Made by a program: the position numbers and the translations under genes
Source of the DNA: an uncultured Marivita sp.
Lineage (GTDB): Bacteria > Pseudomonadota > Alphaproteobacteria > Rhodobacterales > Rhodobacteraceae
Direction: 5' to 3'
Assembly (NCBI RefSeq): GCF_947488135.1
Contig: NZ_CANKYW010000001.1
Location: 1,240,001 to 1,304,000, forward strand
DNA: 64,000 nucleotides
Shown: one piece after another, positions 17,427-26,322 of the stretch
Position numbering within the stretch: position 1 is the first letter of the stretch
How the letters are laid out: each line of letters opens with the position of its first letter
Notes under the pieces: model-generated
What the model was told of the DNA's origin: nothing
Database searches by the model: none
Seen by the model: only the letters and a program-made list of their open reading frames with translations

Positions 17427-18517
17427 CCGTCCTCCCGGTGCAGGATGAGTCCGAGCGCCAGAAGCACCGAGGCCGCAGGCGGGGCCCAGGCTGCGGCCAG
17501 GGGATTGAGCTGGCCGTTCTCACCCAGAATCTGCGCGAAGTTTCGCACGTAATACAATGAAAACCCCAGAAGAACGGCAGAGAGAACCGCGACGCCCGTG
17601 CCACCCATGCGACTGTGCCGCATGGTAAAGGCCGCGCCGATCAGCACCATCGAGATCAAGAAAACCGGCCGCGCCAGTTCCATCTGCAACCAGACGGCAT
17701 GCCGACGGGCCGAGAAACCGGCGTCCTCGAGATCGGTGATGAAGCCCTGCAACTCCCAGACCGAAATGGCGGATGGTCGCCCAAAGCGGTCCCGGATGCT
17801 CTCTTCGGTCAGGGTCGATGACACCGTCAGTTCATCGTATAGCACCGCGTTGGTTTCGGGATTCACCCCCGCGGTCAGGGGCCAGACCTTGGCCTCGCGC
17901 AGCAACCACGCGCCGTTCTCAAGCTCGGCCTCGGCCGCCTCGATCCGGCGCACCGGGCCGCCGCCCTCGGCATAGGCCACGAACATCACGTCATAGAGCA
18001 CGGTCCCGTTCGGATTGGCGCGCGCCGCCCGGATCACCGTTTGCCCGCGCGGATCCGACTGGCGCAACCACAGCCCTTCGGCCCCGATGGACAGCGCCGA
18101 GGTGCCGCCGCTGCGATAGGTCTCGCGCAGATCGGAATAGGCCTTGGACGTCGCCGCCACGATCGGGTTCCCCATGGCCACCGTCAGCCCGCCGATGACG
18201 GCCGCCACCACCAGCGGCCCGACCAGCGCCGTCAGGCCCGACCGTCCCGCCGCCCGCGCCACGACGAGCTCCGAGGACCGCGCCAGCGCCACGAACAACG
18301 CGATCGACGACAGGATCATCACCAGCGGCAGGATTTGATACATGCCTTCCGGCGTGTTCAGCAGCGTGAGCTTCATCACCTCGCCGAAACTGACCGAGCT
18401 GTCGAAGCGGCGGATTTGCTCGACCAGATCGAGCAGCATCTGGAACAGGAAGAACACGCCGAAAATCGCCAGAAATGTCCAGAAAAACCGGCGCGCGAAG
18501 TAGAGGTGAAGCGTCAT
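17423..18517 (-). CDS. lptG: LPS export ABC transporter permease LptG
   Basis: This 364-residue YjgP/YjgQ-family permease has three N-terminal helices, a large periplasmic beta-jellyroll at about 130-260, and three C-terminal helices. With LptF and the ATPase LptB it extracts LPS from the inner membrane. The chosen ATG (MTLHLYFARRFFWTF) is the canonical N-terminus and overlaps the lptF stop by four bases. The frame is open further upstream only as an overlap with lptF. Confidence 0.93.
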   Translation of the reverse strand: MTLHLYFARRFFWTFLAIFGVFFLFQMLLDLVEQIRRFDSSVSFGEVMKLTLLNTPEGMYQILPLVMILSSIALFVALARSSELVVARAAGRSGLTALVGPLVVAAVIGGLTVAMGNPIVAATSKAYSDLRETYRSGGTSALSIGAEGLWLRQSDPRGQTVIRAARANPNGTVLYDVMFVAYAEGGGPVRRIEAAEAELENGAWLLREAKVWPLTAGVNPETNAVLYDELTVSSTLTEESIRDRFGRPSAISVWELQGFITDLEDAGFSARRHAVWLQMELARPVFLISMVLIGAAFTMRHSRMGGTGVAVLSAVLLGFSLYYVRNFAQILGENGQLNPLAAAWAPPAASVLLALGLILHREDG

Positions 18518-19638
18518 GCCGGCACCTCTGCATTGGACCCGCGTCGGAACGGGCGGGCGGCAAGGTGCAGCATCCCTACCGCCAAGGCCAATCCGACGAC
18601 CGACGGCAGATAGACCAGCGGCCAGAGCGCCACGTTTTCGCGCGTCGGATCCGTAACCGCGCTTTCGACCAGCTTCACCACCACCAGCAGAAAGATCGCC
18701 ACGACGATCTGACGCCCGACGCCGAAACGGCTGAACCTGCCGGTCATCAGGGTCGCGAACCCGATCAGCGCCGACACCAGCGCCAGAAGCGCCTGTTGGA
18801 ACCGTCCGTGCAATTCCTCGCTGATCCGTGCCAGAGGCACGTCGACCTGCTGGGCCATCTCGGCGGGTCGGGTTATCATGTCCCACGTCGCCAAGTGGCT
18901 GGGCCGCAGGTTCAGGTTCTGGTTCTGCACGATCATGTTGCTGATATCGTAAGTGAAATCCTGAAAGATCGTGGTTGACAGCGTGCGCGTGTCGGTCCGC
19001 AGGGTCTGCGCCAGTCCGCTGACCATCACCAGCCGCGGCCCCCCATCAGCCTGCACCACATAGGCGCGCTCGGCGGTATAGGTTATCTCGCGATCCTCGC
19101 GCCGCCGGTCCGACAGGTAGACGTCGCGCAATTCGCCGTCCTGCGTGATCTCGCGGATAAAGAAGGTGACACCGGGTCCGGGATGCAGGAACGTGCCCTC
19201 GCGCAGCAACCGCGCGCTGACCGAGCCCGAAATCTCGACCTCGCGCTCCTTGAGCTGCGCGGTGGAGGCGGGGACCAGAAAGTGGGTCAGCGCCGACATC
19301 ATCACCGCCACGATTACACCGAACAGCAACACCGGTCGCGCCAGCCGCCACGGGCTGTAGCCCGTGGCCTGCACCACGGTCAGTTCCGAGTCGCCCATCA
19401 GCCGATTGGTGACATAGACCGCCGCCGCGAAGGACGCCATCGGCAGCACCAACGCAATCACGCCCGGCAGGCTCAGCGCGCTGAATTCGAGGAACACGCC
19501 CGCTGAATGGCCGTCGGCGATCAGCCGGTCGAACAGCACGACCGCGCGGTTCACCCAGTAGACCGCGACGAGCACGAGTGCGAAGAACCCAAAGAGGACC
19601 ATGAGTTGCGACAGCATGTATCTGTCGAATCTTGGCAC
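18514..19638 (-). CDS. lptF: LPS export ABC transporter permease LptF
   Basis: This 374-residue permease is the partner of LptG, with the same layout: helices around residues 12-35, 55-80 and 100-120, a periplasmic jellyroll, then three C-terminal helices. The start is GTG (MPRFDRYMLSQ); an ATG at codon 8 is an alternative. It opens the minus-strand block lptF-lptG-lptD-surA-pdxA-rsmA and is divergent from pepA, the same arrangement as lptFG and pepA-holC in E. coli. Confidence 0.93.
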   Translation of the reverse strand: MPRFDRYMLSQLMVLFGFFALVLVAVYWVNRAVVLFDRLIADGHSAGVFLEFSALSLPGVIALVLPMASFAAAVYVTNRLMGDSELTVVQATGYSPWRLARPVLLFGVIVAVMMSALTHFLVPASTAQLKEREVEISGSVSARLLREGTFLHPGPGVTFFIREITQDGELRDVYLSDRRREDREITYTAERAYVVQADGGPRLVMVSGLAQTLRTDTRTLSTTIFQDFTYDISNMIVQNQNLNLRPSHLATWDMITRPAEMAQQVDVPLARISEELHGRFQQALLALVSALIGFATLMTGRFSRFGVGRQIVVAIFLLVVVKLVESAVTDPTRENVALWPLVYLPSVVGLALAVGMLHLAARPFRRGSNAEVPA

Positions 19639-19770
19639 AGCTTACCCCTTCGCACGACATGGAGTGGGCCAGCATGGCCCCTTCCCCTAGGGTTTGCGGG
19701 AAAACCCGCCTCTGGTCAACCGCGCGCACGGGCGCTACCCCTATATCCAGACACTCAGATGGAGCAGAAC

Positions 19771-21246
19771 ATGGCGGAACTTCGCGCACTCACCTTCGTG
19801 CCGGTCGATACCGACGCATTGACGACGGCCCAAGGCCGGATCGCGGTCTTCGTCACACCGGATCTCAAGCTAAGCGCGGGGGCGCGGCGGCTCAATCGGC
19901 TGACCAAAGGCGCGCTCGCCCGCGCCACCGCGTCCGAGGCGTGGGACAAGCTGTCCGAGGGCAAGGTGATGACAATCGCATGGCCCGCAGGCTTGGAGGC
20001 CGAGGCGGTGGATATGGTCAAACTGCCCCGCCGCCCGAGCCATGAGCTTGCGCGCAAGGCGGGTGCCGCGCTGGCGGTGGCCGCAGGCAGCGCGCCCATG
20101 ACCGTGCTGGTCGAAGGCACGAACCGGCCCGAGGAGATCGCGCTTGGCGTCGCGCTGCGCGGTTACGGCTTCGACGATCACAAAACCAAGAAGGACGACC
20201 CCCGGGGTGCCGCCACGTTCATGTGTGCCAAGCCGGAAGAGGCCGAGGCCGCCGCGGTCCCGCGCATTGCCGTGGCCGAGGGTGTGCATTTCACCCGTAA
20301 CCTCGTGAACGAGCCGGCCAATGTTCTCACCACGACCGAATTCGCCAAACGGCTTGAGGCGCTGCGCGATCTCGGGGTCGAGGTCGAGGTGCTGGAAGAG
20401 GACAAGCTCGAGAAGCTCGGTATGCGTGCGCTGCTGTGCGTGGGGCAGGGTTCGGCCAGCCCGTCCAAGGTGGTCATCCTGCGCTGGAAAGGCGGGGCCA
20501 AGGGCGATGCACCGCTGGCTTTGATCGGCAAAGGGGTCGTGTTCGACACCGGGGGCATTTCCCTCAAACCCGCCGCAGGCATGGAGGACATGACGATGGA
20601 CATGGGCGGCGCGGGTGTTGTCGCGGGCGTCATGCACGCGGTTGCCAAGCGCAAGGCCAAGGCCAATGTGGTCGGCATGGTGGGGCTTGTGGAAAACATG
20701 CCGTCCGGCAACGCGGTGCGTCCCGGCGACGTGGTGGCGTCGATGAAGGGCGACACGATCGAGGTGGTGAACACCGATGCGGAGGGCCGTTTGGTGCTGT
20801 GTGACGTCATGTGGCACGCGCAGGAGACCGAAAAACCCGCCGCCATGATCGACCTCGCCACCCTGACGGGCGCCTGCATCGTGGCCTTGGGCTATGAAAA
20901 GGCGGCCGTTTATTCCAACGACGAACCGCTTGCGGGCGCGTTCCTCAAGGCGGCTGAGGCCGAGAACGAAGGCGCGTGGCGGATGCCGTTGGGGCAGGCC
21001 TATGACGACATGCTCAAATCTCCCGTGGCGGACATGAAGAATGTCGGCGGCCGCCCCGCCGGGTCTGTGACGGCAGCGCAGTTCCTCAAGCGCTTCGTTA
21101 AGGATGACATGCCTTGGATCCATCTGGACATCGCCGGGGTCGCGCATGTGAAGACCGATCTCGATCTGTCGCCCAAGGGGGCAACCGGCTGGGGCGTGCG
21201 GGCGCTGGACCGGCTGATCGCCGACAAGTTCGAAAAGGCCGAGTGA
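19771..21246 (+). CDS. pepA: Leucyl aminopeptidase (M17)
   Basis: This 491-residue di-zinc enzyme removes N-terminal residues from peptides. The catalytic region is clear: GKGVVFDTGGISLKP, MTMDMGGAG and the signature NTDAEGRL, followed by DLATLTGACIVALG. The N-terminal macrodomain-like part covers about residues 1-170. The ATG with GGAG seven bases upstream was chosen over an ATG four codons earlier that sits on that site. It is divergent from lptF and followed four bases later by holC, an order conserved in many proteobacteria. Confidence 0.94.
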   Translation: MAELRALTFVPVDTDALTTAQGRIAVFVTPDLKLSAGARRLNRLTKGALARATASEAWDKLSEGKVMTIAWPAGLEAEAVDMVKLPRRPSHELARKAGAALAVAAGSAPMTVLVEGTNRPEEIALGVALRGYGFDDHKTKKDDPRGAATFMCAKPEEAEAAAVPRIAVAEGVHFTRNLVNEPANVLTTTEFAKRLEALRDLGVEVEVLEEDKLEKLGMRALLCVGQGSASPSKVVILRWKGGAKGDAPLALIGKGVVFDTGGISLKPAAGMEDMTMDMGGAGVVAGVMHAVAKRKAKANVVGMVGLVENMPSGNAVRPGDVVASMKGDTIEVVNTDAEGRLVLCDVMWHAQETEKPAAMIDLATLTGACIVALGYEKAAVYSNDEPLAGAFLKAAEAENEGAWRMPLGQAYDDMLKSPVADMKNVGGRPAGSVTAAQFLKRFVKDDMPWIHLDIAGVAHVKTDLDLSPKGATGWGVRALDRLIADKFEKAE

Positions 21247-21249
21247 CCT

Positions 21250-21708
21250 ATGGGTGCCGCGTACTTCTACCACCTGACGCAAAAGCCGCTTGAAGCGACC
21301 TTGCCCATGCTTCTGGGCAAGGCGCTGGGGGCGGGTTGGCGCGTTGCGGTGCGGGGAACGGACGCGGCGCGGATGGAGTGGCTCGATCAGAAGCTGTGGC
21401 TGGGACCGGAGGACGGGTTTCTGCCGCATGGGATCGCCGGTGGGCCGCATGACGCGGCGCAGCCGGTCTTGCTGACGGTTGCGAAAGAGGCGGCGAATGA
21501 TCCGCAGTGCCTGATGACGGTGGACGGGGCCGATGTCGCGCCGGACGAGGTTCAGACGCTGGAACGGGTCTGCGTGCTCTTCGACGGCAATGATCCGGTG
21601 GCGGTTGATGTCGCGCGTGGCCAGTGGCGCAGCCTCACCGGAGCGGGCTGTTCGGCGCAATACTGGTCCGAGGAATCGGGGCGCTGGGAAAAGAAGGCCG
21701 AAACCTGA
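21250..21708 (+). CDS. holC: DNA polymerase III chi subunit
   Basis: This 152-residue protein matches HolC, the chi subunit of the clamp-loader complex that links polymerase III to single-strand-binding protein. AAYFYHLTQKPLEATLPMLLGKAL and DQKLWLGPEDGFLPHG are typical of the family. Its start is four bases after pepA, so both come from one transcript. Confidence 0.92.
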   Translation: MGAAYFYHLTQKPLEATLPMLLGKALGAGWRVAVRGTDAARMEWLDQKLWLGPEDGFLPHGIAGGPHDAAQPVLLTVAKEAANDPQCLMTVDGADVAPDEVQTLERVCVLFDGNDPVAVDVARGQWRSLTGAGCSAQYWSEESGRWEKKAET

Positions 21709-21747
21709 TTTTCTGCGGGTTAACAAACGGTTAAACGGTCAGTGCCC

Positions 21748-21774
21748 TTGACCCATTGTTTCGCGCGCGAAACA
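21748..21774 (+). promoter_or_regulatory. Putative lpdA control region with 18-bp palindrome
   Basis: TTGACC at 21748-21753 looks like a -35. It is followed at once by the perfect 18-bp palindrome TGTTTCGCGCGCGAAACA at 21757-21774, which would fill the -35/-10 spacer. The -10 itself is not clear. The layout suits a repressor operator, but no regulator can be named. Confidence 0.4.
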
Positions 21775-21875
21775 TTCGGTCCGCTTCGGACCTATCTGCC
21801 ACCACCCCATTGTGAGCCCTTTCGCTTTCGCCTACGCTTTGCCTTGAACCTGACCTTGAGGGAGGAGAGCAGGCC

Positions 21876-23267
21876 ATGAGCAAGAGCTTCGACATGATCG
21901 TGATTGGCGCAGGCCCCGGCGGCTATGTCGCCGCCATCCGTGGCGCGCAGCTTGGGTTGTCAGTGGCGATTGTCGAACGCGAGCATCTTGGCGGCATCTG
22001 CCTCAACTGGGGATGTATCCCAACCAAGGCGATGCTGCGCACCTCTGAGGTGTTCCACCTCATGCACCGCGCCAAGGAGTTCGGTCTCAAGGCAGACGGC
22101 ATCGGCTACGATCTGGACGCCGTCGTCAAACGCTCGCGCGGGATTGCGAAGCAGCTCAATTCGGGCGTCGGGCATCTGCTCAAAAAGAACAAGGTCAACG
22201 TGGTCATGGGCGAGGCCACGATCCCCGCCAAAGGCAAGGTGCGGGTCAAGACCGACAAGGGCACCGAAGATCTCAGCTCTAGGAGCATCGTAATCGCCAC
22301 CGGAGCGCGCGCGCGCGAATTGCCGGGGCTCGAGGCCGATGGCGATCTGGTCTGGACGTATAAACACGCGCTGGTGCCGAAACGGATGCCGAAGAAGCTC
22401 CTTGTGATCGGCTCGGGCGCGATCGGGATCGAGTTTGCCAGTTTCTACAACACGCTGGGTGCCGACACGACCGTGGTCGAGGTGATGGACCGCATCCTGC
22501 CCGTGGAAGACGCGGAGATCAGCGCGTTCGCAAAGAAACAGTTTGAAAAGCAGGGCATGACGATCCGCGAGAAGGCAATGGTCAAGCAGTTGGATCGCGG
22601 CAAGGGCAAGGTGACGGCCCATATCGAGGTGGCGGGCAAGGTCACGAAGGAAGAGTTCGACACGGTGATCTCCGCCGTCGGCATCGTCGGCAACACCGAA
22701 GGTCTGGGGCTAGAGGCGTTGGGCGTGAAAGTGGACCGCAGCCATGTCGTGACCGACCCGATGTGCCGGACCGGCGTCGACGGGGTTTACGCCATCGGCG
22801 ACATCGCGGGCGCGCCTTGGCTGGCGCACAAGGCCAGTCACGAAGGCGTCATGGTGGCCGAACTGATCGCGGGTGGCCATCCGCACGCGGTCGCGCCGGA
22901 CAGCATCGCGGGCTGCACTTATTGCCAGCCGCAGGTGGCAAGCGTCGGTCTGACCGAGGCGCAGGCGAAAGAGCAGGGCTTTGACTTCAAGGTCGGACGG
23001 TTCCCTTTTATCGGCAACGGCAAGGCGATCGCGCTTGGCGAACCCGAGGGGATGATCAAGACGGTGTTCGACGCGAAAACCGGCGCATTGCTGGGCGCGC
23101 ACATGGTGGGGGCGGAAGTGACCGAGCTGATTCAGGGTTACGTGGTCGGGCGGCAGTTGGAGACGACTGAGGAAGACCTGATGCAGACCGTGTTCCCGCA
23201 TCCGACCCTGTCGGAAATGATGCACGAAGCGGTCTTGGACGCCTGGGGACGGGCCATTCACTATTAA
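21876..23267 (+). CDS. lpdA: Dihydrolipoyl dehydrogenase
   Basis: This 463-residue flavoprotein reoxidises the lipoyl groups of 2-oxoacid dehydrogenase or glycine-cleavage complexes with NAD+. The FAD motif VIGAGPGGYVAAI opens the protein. The redox disulfide is in GGICLNWGCIPTK, the NAD motif is VIGSGAIGIEFASF, and the C-terminal catalytic HPTLSEMMHEA is present. A GGAGGAGAG site lies just upstream. Here it stands alone, not beside E1/E2 genes. Confidence 0.95.
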   Translation: MSKSFDMIVIGAGPGGYVAAIRGAQLGLSVAIVEREHLGGICLNWGCIPTKAMLRTSEVFHLMHRAKEFGLKADGIGYDLDAVVKRSRGIAKQLNSGVGHLLKKNKVNVVMGEATIPAKGKVRVKTDKGTEDLSSRSIVIATGARARELPGLEADGDLVWTYKHALVPKRMPKKLLVIGSGAIGIEFASFYNTLGADTTVVEVMDRILPVEDAEISAFAKKQFEKQGMTIREKAMVKQLDRGKGKVTAHIEVAGKVTKEEFDTVISAVGIVGNTEGLGLEALGVKVDRSHVVTDPMCRTGVDGVYAIGDIAGAPWLAHKASHEGVMVAELIAGGHPHAVAPDSIAGCTYCQPQVASVGLTEAQAKEQGFDFKVGRFPFIGNGKAIALGEPEGMIKTVFDAKTGALLGAHMVGAEVTELIQGYVVGRQLETTEEDLMQTVFPHPTLSEMMHEAVLDAWGRAIHY

Positions 23268-23295
23268 GCTGGCATTAACCGAATCTTCTTAGCTT

Positions 23296-23319
23296 GAGAT
23301 TATTCGTACGAATAATCTC
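23296..23319. repeat. 24-bp perfect palindrome with TTCGTACGAA-type core
   Basis: GAGATTATTCGT is followed by its exact complement, between the convergent lpdA and SDR genes. The core ATTCGTACGAAT shares CGTACG and flanking TTC/GAA with the fabD-fabG hairpin. It may end both transcripts or be a member of the same repeat family; there is no T tract. Confidence 0.85.
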
Positions 23320-23364
23320 GGGCGTCACCATATTATTCTGGGTGCGGTGAGGAGGGTCGGTCGA

Positions 23365-24108
23365 TTAGACGTGCTGCCCGCCATTCACCTCGATCTCGGT
23401 TCCGGTGACATAGCCGCTTTGCCTCGAACACAGGAAATAGATCACATCCGCCACTTCCTGAGGCTGACCAAGCCGCCGCATCGGAAGTTTCTCGACGATC
23501 TTGTCGGTGCCTTCGCTCAGGATGCTGGTCTCCACCTCACCGGGTGCGATGGCATTCACCCGAACGCCCAACGGCCCGAAATCATGCGCCATTTCGCGGG
23601 TCAGCGCCGCCAGTGCGGCCTTGGAGGTGGCATAGGCAGCCCCGGCAAATGGGTGCACCCGAGCGCCTGCAATGGAGGTGACGTTGACGATGGCGCCTTT
23701 GGCCGCCGCAAGTTCATCCTTCAGACCGCGCCCCAGCACGACGGAGGCGAAGAAATTGACGTGAAACACCTTGCCCCAGTCGCGCAGATCGGTGTCGAGC
23801 GTGCTCAACCGTTCGCCATTCGGCCCCTTGGGCGAAATCCCCGCATTGTTCACCAAAGCGTCAAGCCGTCCGCCGTCGAGCCGGTCCTTGACGGTGCGCA
23901 CCGCCTCCATCGTCTGTTGCGGATCGGCAAGATCGACCTGGATGTGATTGCGTTCGCCGCCGGGCCACGGGCAGTTCGGGGAAAACGCCTGCCGCGAACA
24001 GCTGATCACACGCCAGCCTTCGGCGGCGAATTTCTTGACGGTGGCATGGCCAATCCCGCGGCTTGCGCCGGTGAGCAGCAGGGTGCGTTGAGGGGTCGTG
24101 TCTGACAT
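23365..24108 (-). CDS. SDR-family oxidoreductase
   Basis: This 247-residue classical short-chain dehydrogenase has the cofactor motif TGASRGIG at about 14-21, NNAGIS, and the catalytic YATSK with an upstream serine in TSIAG. The ending SGYVTGTEIEVNGG is typical of the FabG-like branch. The substrate is not predictable. It is convergent with lpdA and is followed at its 5' side by an HD-domain gene on the same strand. Confidence 0.85.
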   Translation of the reverse strand: MSDTTPQRTLLLTGASRGIGHATVKKFAAEGWRVISCSRQAFSPNCPWPGGERNHIQVDLADPQQTMEAVRTVKDRLDGGRLDALVNNAGISPKGPNGERLSTLDTDLRDWGKVFHVNFFASVVLGRGLKDELAAAKGAIVNVTSIAGARVHPFAGAAYATSKAALAALTREMAHDFGPLGVRVNAIAPGEVETSILSEGTDKIVEKLPMRRLGQPQEVADVIYFLCSRQSGYVTGTEIEVNGGQHV

Positions 24109-24156
24109 GGGATCAGCCTAGGGCAAGCGATGCGCCGTTGCGAGGACCAAAGCGTG

Positions 24157-24735
24157 TCAGTCGCGACTGGCGAAGAAGGCGGCGACTTTCGGCTGGATCC
24201 ATGCCCAGATTTTCGGCGCGCCGCTGTCGATCTTCGGACCGATGCGGGACGCGAATTTCTCGTAGGTCACATCATAGTCGATCCACGACCCGCCGCCCGA
24301 GGCAAGGTTCTGCATCGGTGGCTGCATCCGGTCGATGGATTTGGCGAATTGCGCTTCGGGTGTTTCGTTGGCTTCAAATTCGTCCCAGATGTCGCGGAAG
24401 GTCTGCGCCTGATCGTCGGACAGAAGGCCGAAGATGCGGTCTGCGGCGGCTTGCTCCCGGTCGGCTAGGGCGTCGGCATCGTGATCGGCGAAGACCGGTG
24501 CGTCGCCCGCGTCGATCTCCACCAGATCATGCAGGAGCAGCATCTTGACGATCTTGCCGGTGTTCAACGGCTGTTCAGCATGTTCGGCCAGAACCAGCGC
24601 GTAGAGTGCGATGTGCCAGGAATGTTCCGCGCTGTTTTCCATCCGCGAGCCATCGCAGAGCGTGGTGGCCCGCAGCACGGATTTCAGACGATCCGCTTCG
24701 GTCAGGAACGCCATCTGTTGATCTAGCCGGGTCAT
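24157..24735 (-). CDS. HD-domain hydrolase (YfbR-like)
   Basis: This 192-residue protein has the HD metal-binding layout: AEHSWHIALYAL, then LLHDLVEIDAGD. It resembles the YfbR group of 5'-deoxynucleotidases, which remove phosphate from dNMPs, though the match is at the motif level only. It is divergent from the DUF1801 gene, with about 60 bases between them. Confidence 0.82.
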   Translation of the reverse strand: MTRLDQQMAFLTEADRLKSVLRATTLCDGSRMENSAEHSWHIALYALVLAEHAEQPLNTGKIVKMLLLHDLVEIDAGDAPVFADHDADALADREQAAADRIFGLLSDDQAQTFRDIWDEFEANETPEAQFAKSIDRMQPPMQNLASGGGSWIDYDVTYEKFASRIGPKIDSGAPKIWAWIQPKVAAFFASRD

Positions 24736-24795
24736 CTGGCCTCCTTGGTTGCGCGCTTTTGTGCTACGGTATCGTTTAAAGGGAGGCGACCGGCC

Positions 24796-25224
24796 ATGTC
24801 ATCGAATGTCACAGCCAAGACGGACCAGCCGGTGACGCAGTTTCTCAGCCAGGTGGAGCATCCGGGGCGGCGCGAGGATGCATTTGTTCTCGAGAATTTG
24901 TTTCGCGACGTAACCGGGTTCGAGCCGCGCATGTGGGGGGCGTCGTTGGTCGGCTACGGTCAATACCATTATCGCTATGACAGCGGTCGCGAAGGCGATT
25001 TCCTGGCGACCGGCTTTTCGCCGCGCAAGGCCAACATGTCGATCTACATCCTGCCCGGCTACACGAATTTCGATCACATCCTGCGCAATCTCGGGCCGCA
25101 CAAGACCGGCAAGTCGTGCCTTTATGTCGGGCGGTTATCTAAGATCGACCTCGATGTGCTTGCCACGCTGATCCGCGCGGGGCTAGACGACTTGAGCGCG
25201 CGCTGGCCTGTCACCGCGACTTGA
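24796..25224 (+). CDS. DUF1801 protein
   Basis: This 142-residue protein carries the DUF1801 signature: HPGRREDAFVLENLF, TGFEPRMWG, GYGQYHYRYDSGREGDF and TGFSPRKANMSIYI. Members share a fold with bacteriocin-resistance YdhG-type proteins; the function is unknown. The ATG has AAAGGGAGG upstream. It ends 23 bases before the convergent small helical gene. Confidence 0.85.
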   Translation: MSSNVTAKTDQPVTQFLSQVEHPGRREDAFVLENLFRDVTGFEPRMWGASLVGYGQYHYRYDSGREGDFLATGFSPRKANMSIYILPGYTNFDHILRNLGPHKTGKSCLYVGRLSKIDLDVLATLIRAGLDDLSARWPVTAT

Positions 25225-25247
25225 CCGGCCCCGCTTGCGCCAGATGC

Positions 25248-25484
25248 TCAGCGCCCGAAATTCTCGTCTTTCTTCTGGCCTTCGATCCGGGCGCGGATGA
25301 AGGCGCGGGCCTTGCGCTCGGCCATGCGCACGCGGATCGCGGTCAGGAACGCTTCTTCGAGGGTGGTCGACGCGGCGCCAAGCTCGGCCGCGACTTCCAT
25401 GAAGAAACGGTCATCGTCGAGATGCTTCATCGCCTTGAGCGTGTCGTCGGCGAGCTTTTCCGCCAATTCCTGAACCATCGACAT
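25248..25484 (-). CDS. Small helical protein of unknown function
   Basis: This 78-residue charged protein (MSMVQELAEKLADDTLKAM, FLTAIRVRMAERKARAF) is predicted to be all-helical. I do not recognise the family. The frame is open far upstream, but that portion overlaps the alpha/beta hydrolase gene antisense to its codons, so the ATG at MSMVQELAE is preferred. It begins just 12 bases after the hydrolase stop on the same strand and is probably co-transcribed. Confidence 0.65.
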   Translation of the reverse strand: MSMVQELAEKLADDTLKAMKHLDDDRFFMEVAAELGAASTTLEEAFLTAIRVRMAERKARAFIRARIEGQKKDENFGR

Positions 25485-25495
25485 GCGGGATAATC

Positions 25496-26149
25496 CTAGC
25501 GGCTGTTTTCGGTGAGGCGGCGCTTCACATAGGTGGTGACGTGGTCGATCATCGTGTCCATGTGCGGCTCCTTGAAGAAGTGGTCCGCGCCCTCGATCTC
25601 GGTATGGGTGACGGTGATGCCCTTCTGCTCGGCCAGCTTGCCCACCAGCGCGGTGGTGTCGGCGGGCGGGGCGACGCGGTCGCCGGTGCCGTTGATGATC
25701 AGGCCCGACGACGGGCAGGGGGCGAGGAACGAGAAATCGTACATATTGGCAGGCGGGCTGACCGAGATGAAGCCGGTGATCTCGGGGCGGCGCATCAGAA
25801 GCTGCATGCCGATCCACGCGCCGAAGCTGAAGCCCGCGACCCAGCAATGCTTGGAATTGTTGTTCATCGACTGGAGGTAATCGAGCGCGGAGGCCGCGTC
25901 GCTCAACTCACCGATGCCTTGGTCGTATTCGCCCTGGCTGCGCCCGACGCCGCGGAAATTGAAGCGCAGCACGGTGAAGCCCATGTTGTAGAAGGCATAG
26001 TGCAGGTTGTAGACGACCTTGTTGTTCATCGTGCCGCCGAATTGCGGATGCGGGTGCAGGATGATCGCGATCGGTGCGTCGCTTTCCTTCTGGGGATGGT
26101 AGCGGCCTTCGAGGCGGCCTTCGGGTCCGGGAAAAATCACCTCGGGCAT
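25496..26149 (-). CDS. Alpha/beta hydrolase
   Basis: This 217-residue serine hydrolase has the oxyanion region HPHPQFGGTMNN, the nucleophile elbow GFSFGA (S108), an acid in NGTGDRVAPP and the histidine in GADHFFKEP. It belongs to the short YfhR/dienelactone-like group often called alpha/beta hydrolase. The substrate is unknown. It is divergent from iscR, and the intergenic region carries the iscR promoter. Confidence 0.87.
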   Translation of the reverse strand: MPEVIFPGPEGRLEGRYHPQKESDAPIAIILHPHPQFGGTMNNKVVYNLHYAFYNMGFTVLRFNFRGVGRSQGEYDQGIGELSDAASALDYLQSMNNNSKHCWVAGFSFGAWIGMQLLMRRPEITGFISVSPPANMYDFSFLAPCPSSGLIINGTGDRVAPPADTTALVGKLAEQKGITVTHTEIEGADHFFKEPHMDTMIDHVTTYVKRRLTENSR

Positions 26150-26197
26150 GGGCGGTGGTGGCTCCTGATTGGGCTCTGGTGTGGCTGCGCGGTAAAC

Positions 26198-26226
26198 TTG
26201 ACAGCTTCACTCAGGCTTCTTAGAAT
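26198..26226 (+). promoter_or_regulatory. iscR-suf operon promoter
   Basis: A perfect -35 TTGACA and a -10 TAGAAT are 17 bases apart, about 100 bases before the iscR start. This is the best sigma-70-type match in the window. The -10 overlaps the Irr-type inverted repeat. Confidence 0.85.
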
Positions 26227-26234
26227 GGTTCTAA
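26220..26234. promoter_or_regulatory. Irr-type iron control element (ICE) over the iscR -10
   Basis: TTAGAA-TGG-TTCTAA is a perfect 6+3+6 inverted repeat that matches the core of the Irr box known from alphaproteobacteria. It covers the -10 and the start-site region, so binding of Irr, which accumulates when haem and iron are low, should block transcription. Irr control of suf operons is established in related bacteria; here the assignment is by motif only. Confidence 0.72.
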
Positions 26235-26322
26235 ATCGGGTTATTCCCCGAAATGGTTACACGCACATAGGCAATTGCCCCTGCAAGGTCAATTGTGTCG
26301 CAGGGGCGTTTGGGAGGCGACC

